The notes: a model not told the origin generated them from the letters alone. DNA of 64,000 nucleotides from an uncultured Porphyromonadaceae bacterium (GCA_947176295.1 CAMWQB010000002.1:1-64000); one strand, 5' to 3'; counted from the first letter of the stretch, positions 25,592-35,630 are shown. Program-made: numbers and translations.

Positions 25592-28500
25592 ATGAATAAA
25601 ACCGGCGCAAGCATCATCTTCAGTCTGATTCTTGCAATCATGAGCCCTGCGGGGGCGTACTCGAACCCCGCAGCGGCATCGCAGCGCACCGCTGCCGTAA
25701 CGAAACTTCTCCGCAGCCACCTGCCGGGCACGACGGGCTTCGGCGCCGTGAGCGCCGAGAAGGTGAGCGTGAACGAGAAGACGAAGACCATCTCCGTGAA
25801 GTGCAACGCCAATACGGCATACATCCCCTTCACGTATGAAAGTCTGCGACAGCTGAAAAACGAAGTTCTCGAGGCAATGGGGCCTCAGTACAAGAAGTAC
25901 AAGGTAGAACTTACGACGACAGTGAACAAAGAGAGCGTGAGCCTCGACAAGCTCGTGCTGTCGGCTCCGAAAAAAAATATAGGGCCGACCGAGACGATGC
26001 CTTTCATCACCCGCCACGGAGCAATAGAAGCGCCCAAGGGCCTCGACGGGTCGAACATCGCCTTGTGGCAGAGCCACGGCTGGTATTTCGAGCCGAAGCT
26101 GAACAGGTGGGAGTGGCAGCGTGCGCGCATATTCGAGACCGTGGAAGACCTCTACACTCAGAGCTACGTGATGCCCTTCCTGATGCCCATGCTCGAAAAT
26201 GCCGGAGCCTACGTGATGAGCCCCCGCGAGAGAGACGTGAACCTGAACGAGCTGATAATCGACAACGACGGCTCGGCCTTCACGAGTGGCGACTATGCGG
26301 AGACGGGTAAGAGCAACGCCTGGAGCGATGCCAAGCCATCAGGCTTCCGCTACTACGCCGAGGAACTCCGCGACACGGAGAATCCCTTCCGCATGGGCAC
26401 GGCGCGCCAGGCACGCCTCTCGGGGCAGAAAGAGAAGACTACGGCGGCGGCGACATGGAGCGCCGACCTCCCTGAGGACGGCGAGTATGCGGTGTATGTG
26501 AGCTACGTGAGCGTGCCTGAGAGCACGGAGGAGGCGGAATATACCGTGAACGCCGCCAACGGGGCACACCGCTTCACCGTGAACCAGACTATGGGCGGGG
26601 GCACATGGATATATCTTGGACATTTCCCGTTCAAGGGCGGACGCCAGAACGGGCCGATCGTTGAGCTGAGCAATGCCGGCGAGAACATGAATTCGGTGAT
26701 AACGGCCGATGCCGTGAAAATAGGCGGCGGCTTCGGCAATGTGGGCCGCATCGTGAAAGAGCCCCTTGATTCGATAGACTATGAATATGTGCGGAGCGGC
26801 TATCCCCGCTTCGTGGAGGGCGCACGCTACTTCCTGCAGTGGGCGGGAGCGCCAGACAGCGTATTCACGCCCTCGAACAACGTGAAGGACTACAACGACG
26901 ACTACATGAGCCGCGGCCTGTGGGTGAACTGGCTGACGGGAGGCTCGTCGATGCTCCCGGGGCGCGAAGGCCTCGGCATCCCCGTGGACCTGAGCTTCGC
27001 TTTCCACTCCGACGCGGGCACGACGATGAACGATTCTATCATCGGCACGCTGGGAATCTACTGCACTGCAGGCGAAACTCTGGGCAACGGCTCGAGTCGC
27101 CTCGCCTCGCGCGACCTTACGGACCTTGTGATGACCGAAATCACTGAAGATGTGCGCGCCGCCTACGAGCCGAACTGGACACGCCGAGGGATGTGGGACA
27201 AGAGCTATCATGAGGCCCGCTCGCCGCAGGTTCCGTCGATGCTCCTGGAGCTTCTCTCGCACCAGAACTTCGCCGACATGGGCTATGGCCTTGACCCGAC
27301 CTTCCGCTTTACGGTGGCCCGCGCCATCTACAAGGGGATGCTGCGCTTCCTTGCCAACCGCGACGGGCGCGAATACATCGTTCAGCCCCTGCCGGTGAAC
27401 ACCTTCGCTATCCGCGAGGGAAATGAGGCCGGGAGCTATATCCTGAGCTGGCAACCCACAGAAGACGAACAGGAAGAGACGGCCATGCCAACGAGCTACA
27501 TAATCGAGGAACGCATCGGCAATGAACGGGGCTTCCGGCGCGTGGCCACGGTCGAAGAACCCGAATGGACCACGAGCGTGAGCGACGATGCCATCCACTC
27601 CTACCGCATCATAGCAGCCAACGCGGGCGGTGCGTCGTTCCCGTCGGAGGTGCTTGCTCTCCGCAATGGCGGGGCAAATGCTCCGAAGGCACTTATCGTG
27701 AACGGCTTTACGCGAGTGAGCGCACCCGATCGCTTCGATGCGGGCGAGATTGCGGGCTTCTACGACATGCGCGACCGTGGCGTGGCATATATCCAGGACA
27801 TCTCCTATATCGGCGACCAGTTTGAATTCCGCCGCAATATCCCGTGGATGGATGATGATGCCGCCGGGTTCGGAGCTTCGCGCGCCGACTTCGAGGACAA
27901 GGTAATCGCGGGCAATACGTTCGACTTCACGGCTATCCACGGCGAGGCACTCGCGGCCTGCGGGTATTCCTTCATGTCGGCCGGAGTGGATGCGTTCACG
28001 GCAGGTGTGGCCACGGGGGGCCGGGACGTAATGGTGGACCTCATCCTGGGCAAGCAGAAAGAAATCCAGCGTGGGCGCGGTGCTTACGGCACCGTCTACA
28101 AAGCCTTCCCGTCGGAGCTGCAGACACGCATCGCCGACCACACCGCAGCCGGTGGGAGCATCTTCGTGAGCGGAGCCTATGTGGCAACCGACATCTGGGA
28201 CAATCCCTACTCCGACGAGGCTACAGCCGAAGCCGACAAGGCCTTTGCTCGCGATGTCCTAGGCTTCAACTGGCGTGTGGGCCAGGCATCCGTAACGGGC
28301 GAAGCCTACCAGGTGCCGACCCGCTACAAAGCCCTCGGCAAGGGTGTCTACCGCTTCTCGAACGAGCGCAATCCCGAAATCTACGCCGTGGAAAGCCCCG
28401 ATTCGTTCTATCCTTCCGACGACAAGAAGGGCGCGACCTTCATGCGCTACACCGAGAACAACCTCATCGCCGGCACGGCCTACAGCCCCGGCGACTACCG

Positions 28501-28597
28501 AGCCATCGTAATCGGCTTCCCCTTCGAGACAATCGACGGCGCCGACAGCAGGACGCATCTGATGCGCCAGATAACCAACTTCCTCTCCGGGAAATAA
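25592..28597 (+). CDS. Large secreted amidase-like protein with golvesin-type and FN3 domains
   Basis: A 1001-residue exported protein (signal peptide about 1-24, ending GAYS). Several modules can be seen: an N-terminal region of unknown role; a golvesin/xanthan-lyase-C-type beta domain at about 280-385 (WSADLPEDGEYAVYVSY, then GGTWIYLGHFPF); an Amidase_3-like catalytic region with AFHSDAG (His472) and LLELLSHQN (Glu553); an FN3-like domain at about 620-690; and a C-terminal alpha/beta domain to the end. Homologues are often labelled xanthan lyase, which the sequence does not support. Cell-wall amidase activity fits the salvage genes that follow. It is the first gene after a strong promoter. 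Confidence 0.75.
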   Translation: MNKTGASIIFSLILAIMSPAGAYSNPAAASQRTAAVTKLLRSHLPGTTGFGAVSAEKVSVNEKTKTISVKCNANTAYIPFTYESLRQLKNEVLEAMGPQYKKYKVELTTTVNKESVSLDKLVLSAPKKNIGPTETMPFITRHGAIEAPKGLDGSNIALWQSHGWYFEPKLNRWEWQRARIFETVEDLYTQSYVMPFLMPMLENAGAYVMSPRERDVNLNELIIDNDGSAFTSGDYAETGKSNAWSDAKPSGFRYYAEELRDTENPFRMGTARQARLSGQKEKTTAAATWSADLPEDGEYAVYVSYVSVPESTEEAEYTVNAANGAHRFTVNQTMGGGTWIYLGHFPFKGGRQNGPIVELSNAGENMNSVITADAVKIGGGFGNVGRIVKEPLDSIDYEYVRSGYPRFVEGARYFLQWAGAPDSVFTPSNNVKDYNDDYMSRGLWVNWLTGGSSMLPGREGLGIPVDLSFAFHSDAGTTMNDSIIGTLGIYCTAGETLGNGSSRLASRDLTDLVMTEITEDVRAAYEPNWTRRGMWDKSYHEARSPQVPSMLLELLSHQNFADMGYGLDPTFRFTVARAIYKGMLRFLANRDGREYIVQPLPVNTFAIREGNEAGSYILSWQPTEDEQEETAMPTSYIIEERIGNERGFRRVATVEEPEWTTSVSDDAIHSYRIIAANAGGASFPSEVLALRNGGANAPKALIVNGFTRVSAPDRFDAGEIAGFYDMRDRGVAYIQDISYIGDQFEFRRNIPWMDDDAAGFGASRADFEDKVIAGNTFDFTAIHGEALAACGYSFMSAGVDAFTAGVATGGRDVMVDLILGKQKEIQRGRGAYGTVYKAFPSELQTRIADHTAAGGSIFVSGAYVATDIWDNPYSDEATAEADKAFARDVLGFNWRVGQASVTGEAYQVPTRYKALGKGVYRFSNERNPEIYAVESPDSFYPSDDKKGATFMRYTENNLIAGTAYSPGDYRAIVIGFPFETIDGADSRTHLMRQITNFLSGK

Positions 28598-28622
28598 CAA
28601 TCCAAGCCCTAAGCATACCATC

Positions 28623-30083
28623 ATGAACAAGACAATCCACTGCTATCTTCCCTACGGCGAAGAAGCCCAGGTGAAGGCCACGGTGAAGGCTCTGAAGGCC
28701 TCTCCCGCAGTAATCAAAATAACGCTTCTGACGACCGACGCTGAAGCACAACCCGTGGAGGGCTGCGACATGCTCACCATCGACGGCCTCAACTCCTCGG
28801 CCACGATGCGTGCCATCGCCGAACACACGGCAGCCGACTACATCCTTCTCTACACGAAGTACAACACCCTGGAGCCGGGGTATCTGGCCCTGGAGCGCTT
28901 CGTGAAGATTGCCGAGGACACGAAGGCCGGCATGCTCTACTCCGATTGCTACACCATCATCGAAGGGAAGAAGAGCAATGCTCCCGTAATCGACTACCAG
29001 GAAGGCGCACTACGCGACGACTTCAACTTCGGGTCGGTTCTGTTCTTCAATACGGCCGACTTCAAAAAAGCAGCCGCAGGCATAAGCAAAGACTACAAGG
29101 CAGCGGGCCTCTATGACCTTCGCCTGCGTCTGAGCCGCATCGCTCCGATCGTACACATCAACGAGTATCTCTATTCGGACGTAACTCTCGACAACCGCAA
29201 GAGCGGCGAGAAGATCTTCGACTATGTAGACCCGAAAAACCGCGGTGTACAGCTCGAAATGGAAGAGGCATGCACTGACCACCTGAAGGCCGTGGGGGCA
29301 TATCTCGAACCAAAGTTCGACACGATAGAATTCAATGCGGGCGACTTCGCCAACGAAGCCTCGGTGATAATACCCGTTCGCAACCGCAAGCGCACGATAG
29401 CCGACGCCGTGAAGAGCGCCCTGGGACAGAAGACCGATTTTCCGTACAATGTGATCGTGATCGACAACCACTCCACAGACGGAACCACTGAAATCCTTGC
29501 CGAACTGGCCAAAGAAGAGCCCCGTCTTATTCACATCGTGCCCGAACGCGAGGACCTGGGCATAGGCGGATGCTGGAACCTTGGCGTGCATCATCCCGAG
29601 TGCGGCAAGTTTGCCGTGCAGCTCGACAGCGATGACGTGTATGCCGATGAAAATACGCTTTCGAAAATCGTGAAGGCTTTCTACGAGCAGAACTGCGGGA
29701 TGGTCGTGGGCACGTATATGCTCACGGACATCAATCTGCAGATGCTCCCTCCAGGGGTAATCGACCACAAGGAGTGGACGCCCGAAAACGGCCGCAACAA
29801 TGCGCTGCGCATCAATGGCCTTGGAGCACCGCGCGCCTTCTATACGCCGATGCTTCGCGAAATCATGGTGCCGAACACATCGTACGGCGAAGATTATGCC
29901 CTGGGGCTTGCCTTCTCGCGCCACAACCAGATAGGCCGCATCTATGATGTTCTCTACTTCTGCCGCCGCTGGGAGGACAACTCCGATGCCGCCCTGGACA
30001 TCAACAAGATGAACGCGAACAATCTCTATAAGGACCGCATCCGCACGTGGGAGCTCCAGGCGCGCAAGGCCATGAACAAATGA
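28623..30083 (+). CDS. Two-domain family 2 glycosyltransferase
   Basis: A 486-residue cytosolic protein without signal or membrane segments. The C-terminal half (about 245-360) is a clear GT-A domain: SVIIPVRNRKRTIADAVKS, VIDNHSTDGTTE, then the metal-binding DSDD at 335-338. The N-terminal half has the same general fold pattern (IHCYLPYG, ILLYTKYNTLE, MLYSDCYTI) but no clear metal motif, so it may be a second, degenerate GT domain. It precedes a HIT-like nucleotidyl enzyme with which it shares an ATGA overlap. Donor and acceptor are unknown. The neighbourhood points to a cell-wall-derived sugar. Confidence 0.8.
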   Translation: MNKTIHCYLPYGEEAQVKATVKALKASPAVIKITLLTTDAEAQPVEGCDMLTIDGLNSSATMRAIAEHTAADYILLYTKYNTLEPGYLALERFVKIAEDTKAGMLYSDCYTIIEGKKSNAPVIDYQEGALRDDFNFGSVLFFNTADFKKAAAGISKDYKAAGLYDLRLRLSRIAPIVHINEYLYSDVTLDNRKSGEKIFDYVDPKNRGVQLEMEEACTDHLKAVGAYLEPKFDTIEFNAGDFANEASVIIPVRNRKRTIADAVKSALGQKTDFPYNVIVIDNHSTDGTTEILAELAKEEPRLIHIVPEREDLGIGGCWNLGVHHPECGKFAVQLDSDDVYADENTLSKIVKAFYEQNCGMVVGTYMLTDINLQMLPPGVIDHKEWTPENGRNNALRINGLGAPRAFYTPMLREIMVPNTSYGEDYALGLAFSRHNQIGRIYDVLYFCRRWEDNSDAALDINKMNANNLYKDRIRTWELQARKAMNK

Positions 30084-31060
30084 GCCAGGGCAAAGCTGCA
30101 ACCAGCATGAACACAGAGAACAAATACAACATAGCACCGGCGACGGAGGAATTTTTCGTCCGTCAGCTGGCGCTGTGGCCTATGGCCGCGGCCAACTTCA
30201 AGGCACTTGAGGGCGTGGAGGTCAAGACCTTTCCCGGGGTAGGGCTGCTCGACATGAAGGTACAGTTCAATCCGGCACGTCGAGTATCGTCGGCAGCCAA
30301 GGTTGACGCCGCGTCGCTGAAGGCCAGGAAATGCTTCCTGTGCGGTGAGAACCGTCCGGCTGAGCAGATAGCCGAGGAGCGCGGGCGCTATGAGATACTG
30401 ATAAACCCCTTCCCAATCTTCCCCCGCCACCTCACGATTCCCGACCGCAAGCACACGGACCAGCGCATAGAGGGACGCGTGGAGGACATGTGCCGCCTGG
30501 CGCTGGAGCTCAAGGGCATGACCGTGTTCTACAACGGACCGCGCTGCGGCGCCTCAGCCCCCGACCACATGCATTTCCAGGCCGGGAATACCGACTTTTT
30601 GCCTCTGCCGGGGCTTATCGACTCCTTGGCTGACGCACCGGAAAAGGGCGAAAGCGCACGGATATGGACCGTAAAGGGCCTGCCGATGGGCGTGGCCGTA
30701 ATCGAGGGCTATGAGCCCAAGGAAATAGCTTCGATATTCGAGGCGTTGTATGCCTCTCTGCCCGTGCCCGCTCCCGGCGAGGAACCGATGATGAACATTC
30801 TTTGCTACACTCCGGCCGGCGGCCCTGCAGGCCTGGTACGCCTGGTGGTGATTCCGAGGAAGAAGCATCGCCCGAGTTTCTACGGAACGGAGGGCGGGGA
30901 ATGCTGGCTCATCAGCCCGGCAAGTGTCGACATGGGGGGCGTGTTCATAACCCCTCGCGAAGAAGACTTCGCGCGCATCGATGCCGGAACGATGAGAAGT
31001 ATCCTCGACGAGGTGTGCATGACAACTGCCGAAGTAGAAGACCTGATAGACAAACTATAA
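30080..31060 (+). CDS. HIT/GalT-like nucleotidyl phosphorylase (DUF4922)
   Basis: A 326-residue cytosolic protein resembling DUF4922. The HIT-superfamily active site is present as HMHFQ at 163-167 (pattern HxHxQ, as in galactose-1-phosphate uridylyltransferase and GDP-galactose phosphorylase, where the middle His is the nucleotidylated residue). A pair CFLC at 85-88 may bind zinc. It should transfer a nucleotide between a sugar nucleotide and a phosphate or sugar phosphate. The start at 30080 overlaps the glycosyltransferase stop by ATGA; ATG 30107 is an alternative. Its pairing with a GT2 and a SpoIID gene just before AmpG suggests handling of salvaged sugars, but the substrate is not known. 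Confidence 0.75.
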   Translation: MSQGKAATSMNTENKYNIAPATEEFFVRQLALWPMAAANFKALEGVEVKTFPGVGLLDMKVQFNPARRVSSAAKVDAASLKARKCFLCGENRPAEQIAEERGRYEILINPFPIFPRHLTIPDRKHTDQRIEGRVEDMCRLALELKGMTVFYNGPRCGASAPDHMHFQAGNTDFLPLPGLIDSLADAPEKGESARIWTVKGLPMGVAVIEGYEPKEIASIFEALYASLPVPAPGEEPMMNILCYTPAGGPAGLVRLVVIPRKKHRPSFYGTEGGECWLISPASVDMGGVFITPREEDFARIDAGTMRSILDEVCMTTAEVEDLIDKL

Positions 31061-31079
31061 ACGAATCATAATCCGGAAC

Positions 31080-32411
31080 ATGACACACGGGCCCGAACTG
31101 AACGTTGGAATTGTGAGCGGTGAGGAACTGCGCGTAAATCTCGCTACTCCCTACCGCCTCGAAGGAAGCAACCGCGAACCGCTCGAAGGAGACCTCACCT
31201 TCCGCCTGAGTGCTGCGGGAAGGGTGGAATTCGAAGGCAAGGAATACGACGGAATTGAGCTGCGCCCCGCCGCGTCGGGGAATGGCGCGCGATTCGAGGT
31301 GAAGGACGTTACGATAGGCGTGAATTTCCACTGGGAACGCAAAGAGAATCAAAGCTTCACGGGCGGCCTAGGCATAATCGTGGAAGATGAGCCCAAGCGC
31401 CTGACCTTGGTGAACCGCCTGCCGGTGGAAGACTACCTGAAGAGCGTGATTTCGTCGGAGATGAACGCCACGTCTTCGCCCGAACTGCTGAAGGCACATG
31501 CCGTGATTTCGCGTTCGTGGCTATTCGCCCAGCTTGCCGCTGCGAAAGCGCCGAAATGCAAGGATGGGTGGACGGACACGGCCGAGGAACGCATCGTGTG
31601 GTATGACCGCGAGGACCATAAGAACTTCGACGTCTGCGCCGACGACCACTGCCAGCGCTATCAGGGCATAACGCGCCAGACGCGCCCGGAAGTGGAGGAA
31701 GCTATCGACGCCACCTTCGGGGTGGTGCTGAAGGACGCGGAGGGGAAGGTGTGCGACGCGCGCTTCTCGAAGTGTTGCGGCGGAGTGTTCGAGAAATTCG
31801 AATCGTGCTGGGAGCCTGCCCCCCACCCCTATCTGCAGGCTCTCCGCGACGGAGAAAACGAGACGGACTTCCCTGACCTCATGGATGAAGATGCTGCGCG
31901 GGAATGGATTGCCGGTTCGCCGGAGGCATATTGCAACACCCGCGATGAGCGAGTGCTGGCAGAGGTGCTGAACAGCTACGACAGGGAAACTCCCGATTTC
32001 TACAGATGGAATGTGGAATACAGCCGGGAAGAGCTTTCGGACCTTCTGCGCAGGCGTGCTGGCGAGGACTTCGGTGATGTTGTCGAGATGAAAGCTCTCG
32101 AACGCGGGACGTCGGGCCGGATCATCCGTCTGCTTGTTCGCGGCACCAAGAAAACGAAAGTGATAGGCAAGGAGCTTGAAATACGTCGGAGCCTGTCGGA
32201 GTCGCATCTCTACAGCTCGGCTTTCTTAGCCGAAGGGATGGATGCCGACGAGCATGGCGTGGCGCGAAGGTGGCGGCTCCGTGGGGCCGGCTGGGGCCAC
32301 GGTGTGGGCCTCTGCCAGATAGGGGCCGCGATGATGGCCCATGAGGGAAAGAGCTGGGAAGCTATTCTCGGCCATTACTTCCCGGGCGCTGTCCTGAAAA
32401 AAGAATACTGA
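31080..32411 (+). CDS. SpoIID/LytB-domain protein without signal peptide
   Basis: A 443-residue protein with a full SpoIID domain: YLKSVISSEMNATSSPELLKAHAVISRSW with the likely catalytic Glu127, a central FSKCCGGVFEKF (Cys232, Cys233), and the closing GWGHGVGLCQIGA. SpoIID enzymes are lytic transglycosylases that cut glycan strands lacking stem peptides. They normally work outside the membrane. Here the protein begins MTHGPELNVGIVSGEE with no hydrophobic segment, and no in-frame start lies between the upstream stop (31047) and 31080, so it looks cytosolic. A cytosolic role would be on material imported by AmpG, the next gene. Confidence 0.85.
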   Translation: MTHGPELNVGIVSGEELRVNLATPYRLEGSNREPLEGDLTFRLSAAGRVEFEGKEYDGIELRPAASGNGARFEVKDVTIGVNFHWERKENQSFTGGLGIIVEDEPKRLTLVNRLPVEDYLKSVISSEMNATSSPELLKAHAVISRSWLFAQLAAAKAPKCKDGWTDTAEERIVWYDREDHKNFDVCADDHCQRYQGITRQTRPEVEEAIDATFGVVLKDAEGKVCDARFSKCCGGVFEKFESCWEPAPHPYLQALRDGENETDFPDLMDEDAAREWIAGSPEAYCNTRDERVLAEVLNSYDRETPDFYRWNVEYSREELSDLLRRRAGEDFGDVVEMKALERGTSGRIIRLLVRGTKKTKVIGKELEIRRSLSESHLYSSAFLAEGMDADEHGVARRWRLRGAGWGHGVGLCQIGAAMMAHEGKSWEAILGHYFPGAVLKKEY

Positions 32412-32441
32412 AAATCTATACCAAACAAACCAAGAAAAACG

Positions 32442-34361
32442 ATGCAAAAGACAACGAAACGCAATCCGTGGGCATGGATTCCTACGCTATATTTCGCGCA
32501 GGGGCTACCGTATGTGGCGGTGATGACCATCTCGGTGATCATGTACAAGCGTCTGGGGATTTCCAACACAGACATCGCGCTCTATACGGGATGGCTCTAT
32601 CTGCCGTGGGTAATCAAACCCTTCTGGAGCCCGTTCGTGGATATAATCAAGACAAAGCGGTGGTGGACGTTGACGATGCAGTGGATCATTGCCTTCGCCA
32701 TGGCCGGCATAGCCTTCTCTATCCCGGCGCCCTTCTTCTTCCAGATGACACTGGCGGTTTTCTGGCTCGTGGGCTTTACGTCGGCGACCCATGATATTGC
32801 CGCCGACGGCTTCTATATGCTTGCACTTACGGAGCATGAGCAAAGTCTGTATGTGGGGATACGCTCGACCTTCTACCGCGTGGCTACGGTTGCGGGCCAG
32901 GGGTTACTCGTAATCCTCGCGGGCCTTATCGAGACGAACTCCGGGCTGACGCCTCTGCAACTGACCGTGAATGCCGACCCGGCCGTAGAGTGGACTGCCA
33001 CGAATACGGAGGACATCGCCGCAACGGAACAGGACCTGCAGGGCGAACTCCAGTTCTTCACGCCACAGGCCGAGACTACGGCTTCGATAGCGACGCCCTC
33101 GGTGGTGAGAATCTTTGAGGCTGATTCGAGCGTGCGCGAGATGCCCTTCAAGGAATATGCGACGATGATGCGCGATTCGGTGAAGCACATGAACGCGCGC
33201 AACGGCTTCCAGACTGCCGAGACGGCGACAACGGCCGCGACCGCGACGGCAAGCGCAGCCCCGAAGAGCGAGGGCGGCTTCACGCGCTGGGTGCGCGACA
33301 CTTTCGGCGAAAAGCGCGAGATGTCGGCCGAGGGTCCCACGGCGAACAATATCGTCCTTGTGGGCTTCCGCCTGAACAAGCGTCCTGAACCGGGCGAGAG
33401 TATCATCGTGAACGTAACCCAAAAGGGTGGCGACCAAAGTATCCACCTGGAGCAGGACAAGCTCTCGACGCGCTTTGTCTTCAACGACACGAACTGGGAC
33501 AAGACCGCATGGCTCTATTATGAGATAGACCACAAGCTTACGGAACGCGTGTCGGCCACGTTCGAAGGTGCGTCCGGCAATATTCCGATGGCGTGGATGG
33601 TTGTATTCGGAGCACTTTCGGCCTTCTTCTTCGCAGTGGCCGCCTATCACAGCTGGGCTCTCCCCCGCCCCGGCTCGGACGGCAGCGGTGCGGAACTGAA
33701 CACGGCCGGCGACATCATGCGTGAATTTTTCGATACGTTCAAGAGCTTCTTCCAGAAGCCCCAGATATGGATAGCGATAGCCTTCATGCTTCTCTACCGC
33801 CTGCCAGAGGCGCAGCTGGTGAAGCTGATCAATCCCTTCCTCCTTGACCCCATCGACAAAGGCGGCCTCGGACTGACGACGGGCCAGGTAGGTCTGGTTT
33901 ACGGCACCGTGGGCATTATCGGTCTGACGATAGGCGGTATCATCGGTGGCATCGTGGCTGCCAAGGGCGGCCTGAAGAAATGGCTCTGGCCGATGGCGTG
34001 GTCGATGTCACTGACGTGCCTTACCTTCGTATATCTGAGCTATGCCACGGCCCCGTCGCTGCTGACGGTGAATATCTGCGTGTTTATCGAGCAGTTTGGC
34101 TACGGCTTCGGCTTCACGGCCTACATGCTCTACCTCATCTACTTCTCCGAGGGCACCCACAAGACAGCCCATTACGCGATCTGCACGGGCTTCATGGCCT
34201 TGGGCATGATGCTCCCGGGCATGGCTGCGGGCTGGCTGCAGGAGACCATAGGCTACCGCCACTTCTTCATCTGGACGATGATATGCTGCATCGCGACGGT
34301 GGGAATCTGCGCGTTCCTGAAAATCGATCCGAACTTCGGGCGTAAGGAAGAAAAGAAATAA
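32442..34361 (+). CDS. AmpG-like muropeptide permease with large extracytoplasmic insert
   Basis: A 639-residue MFS protein. The N-terminal half has the AmpG-type start WIPTLYFAQGLPYVAV and SATHDIAADGFYMLAL. Normal membrane helices resume at about 383. Between residues about 165 and 382 there is a hydrophilic insert of roughly 215 residues, with an Ala/Thr-rich linker (259-275) and a beta-rich end, absent from E. coli AmpG. AmpG takes up GlcNAc-anhydroMurNAc peptides. In this cluster (NamZ, MurQ, MurK-like) the assignment is well supported, though the exact muropeptide imported is open. Confidence 0.85.
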   Translation: MQKTTKRNPWAWIPTLYFAQGLPYVAVMTISVIMYKRLGISNTDIALYTGWLYLPWVIKPFWSPFVDIIKTKRWWTLTMQWIIAFAMAGIAFSIPAPFFFQMTLAVFWLVGFTSATHDIAADGFYMLALTEHEQSLYVGIRSTFYRVATVAGQGLLVILAGLIETNSGLTPLQLTVNADPAVEWTATNTEDIAATEQDLQGELQFFTPQAETTASIATPSVVRIFEADSSVREMPFKEYATMMRDSVKHMNARNGFQTAETATTAATATASAAPKSEGGFTRWVRDTFGEKREMSAEGPTANNIVLVGFRLNKRPEPGESIIVNVTQKGGDQSIHLEQDKLSTRFVFNDTNWDKTAWLYYEIDHKLTERVSATFEGASGNIPMAWMVVFGALSAFFFAVAAYHSWALPRPGSDGSGAELNTAGDIMREFFDTFKSFFQKPQIWIAIAFMLLYRLPEAQLVKLINPFLLDPIDKGGLGLTTGQVGLVYGTVGIIGLTIGGIIGGIVAAKGGLKKWLWPMAWSMSLTCLTFVYLSYATAPSLLTVNICVFIEQFGYGFGFTAYMLYLIYFSEGTHKTAHYAICTGFMALGMMLPGMAAGWLQETIGYRHFFIWTMICCIATVGICAFLKIDPNFGRKEEKK

Positions 34362-34388
34362 CCAATCAACACAAACGGACCAAAAAAA

Positions 34389-35630
34389 ATGAAAAAGACT
34401 GCCACAATAATACTTGCCGCCGCCCTTGCCGCTTTCGCCGCAACGGGGGCCGAACCGAAGGTGAAACCCGGCGTGGAGGTACTCCGCGACAACGGCTTCG
34501 CCCAGCTCCAGGGGAAGCGGGTAGGCCTCATCACGAATCCTACGGGCGTGGACAACAATCTGAAGTCGACGGTGGATATTCTCGCAGAGGCTCCAGGGGT
34601 GGAACTGGTTGCACTTTACGCTCCCGAGCACGGGGTGCGCGGTGATGTGCATGCCGGCGACCATGTTGACAACACGGTCGACAAGGCTACGGGAGTTCCC
34701 GTCTACACCGTTTACGGCAAGACGCGCAAGCCGACGGCCGAGATGCTGAAGGATGTAGACGTGCTGATCTATGACATCCAGGACAACGGCTGCCGCTCTT
34801 ACACGTTCATCTCCACGATGGGCCTCGCGATGGAAGCCTGCGCCGAATTGGGTAAGGAATTCATGGTGCTCGATCGCCCGAACCCCATCAACGGCACAAA
34901 GGTTGAGGGCAACCTCACGGAGCCCGACTGCGTGTCGTTCGTAAGCCAGTTCCCCATCCCATATCTCTACGGCCTTACGCCGGGCGAACTTGCCAACTAT
35001 CTCAATGACGAAGGCCTCATCGGCGATGGCAAGAAGGTGAATCTGAGCGTTGTTCCGATGGAAGGCTGGGAGCGATCGATGGACTTCCGCGCGACGGGGA
35101 TGCCGTGGGTGCTACCGTCGCCGCACCAGCCCACGCCCGAAAGCGCACTCTACTACCCCACCTCGGGAATCCTCGGCGAGCTCGGCTATATGAGCATAGG
35201 CGTGGGCTATACGGAGCCCTTCAAACTGTTCTGCGCTGAGTGGATCGACGCTGAGGAGCTCTCCAAGCGCATGAACGCAAGGAATATTCCCGGTGTGATG
35301 TTCCGTCCTATCCACATCAAGCCTTTCTACTCGGTTGGCTCGGGCACGAATATCCAGGGCGTGGAGCTCTACATCACCGACCTGGACAAGGCACCGCTGA
35401 GCCTGATTCAGTTCCACGTGATGGACGAGCTGGCTCAGATGCATCCCGACCGGAAAGTGTTTGAAAACGCCAACGAGCGCCGCTACAATATGTTCGACAA
35501 GGTGAGCGGCTCGAAAGAAATCCGTGGCCGATTCAGCCAGAACCACAAGGTGGCCGACATCGAAGACTACTGGAACAAGGACGCCGAGGCATTCAAAGCC
35601 AAGAGCGAAAAATATTATCTTTACAAGTAA
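34389..35630 (+). CDS. namZ: Exo-beta-N-acetylmuramidase NamZ (DUF1343, GH171)
   Basis: A 413-residue periplasmic protein (signal peptide about 1-21, ending ATGAE). The DUF1343 core is plain: GKRVGLITNPTGVD, LYAPEHGVRGD, VYTVYGKTRKPT, YDIQDNGCRSYTF and LDRPNPINGTKVEGN. Bacillus subtilis NamZ (YbbC) of this family releases terminal MurNAc from peptidoglycan fragments, and Tannerella forsythia has homologues used for MurNAc salvage. It lies 27 nt after the AmpG gene and upstream of the MurNAc transport, kinase and etherase genes, so it should supply free MurNAc in the periplasm. Confidence 0.9.
   Translation: MKKTATIILAAALAAFAATGAEPKVKPGVEVLRDNGFAQLQGKRVGLITNPTGVDNNLKSTVDILAEAPGVELVALYAPEHGVRGDVHAGDHVDNTVDKATGVPVYTVYGKTRKPTAEMLKDVDVLIYDIQDNGCRSYTFISTMGLAMEACAELGKEFMVLDRPNPINGTKVEGNLTEPDCVSFVSQFPIPYLYGLTPGELANYLNDEGLIGDGKKVNLSVVPMEGWERSMDFRATGMPWVLPSPHQPTPESALYYPTSGILGELGYMSIGVGYTEPFKLFCAEWIDAEELSKRMNARNIPGVMFRPIHIKPFYSVGSGTNIQGVELYITDLDKAPLSLIQFHVMDELAQMHPDRKVFENANERRYNMFDKVSGSKEIRGRFSQNHKVADIEDYWNKDAEAFKAKSEKYYLYK

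Noticed and set aside
26339-28141. 600-codon antisense frame in the large secreted protein gene
   Set aside because: Antisense to a clear signal-peptide protein with recognisable domains; no start context or motif of its own.
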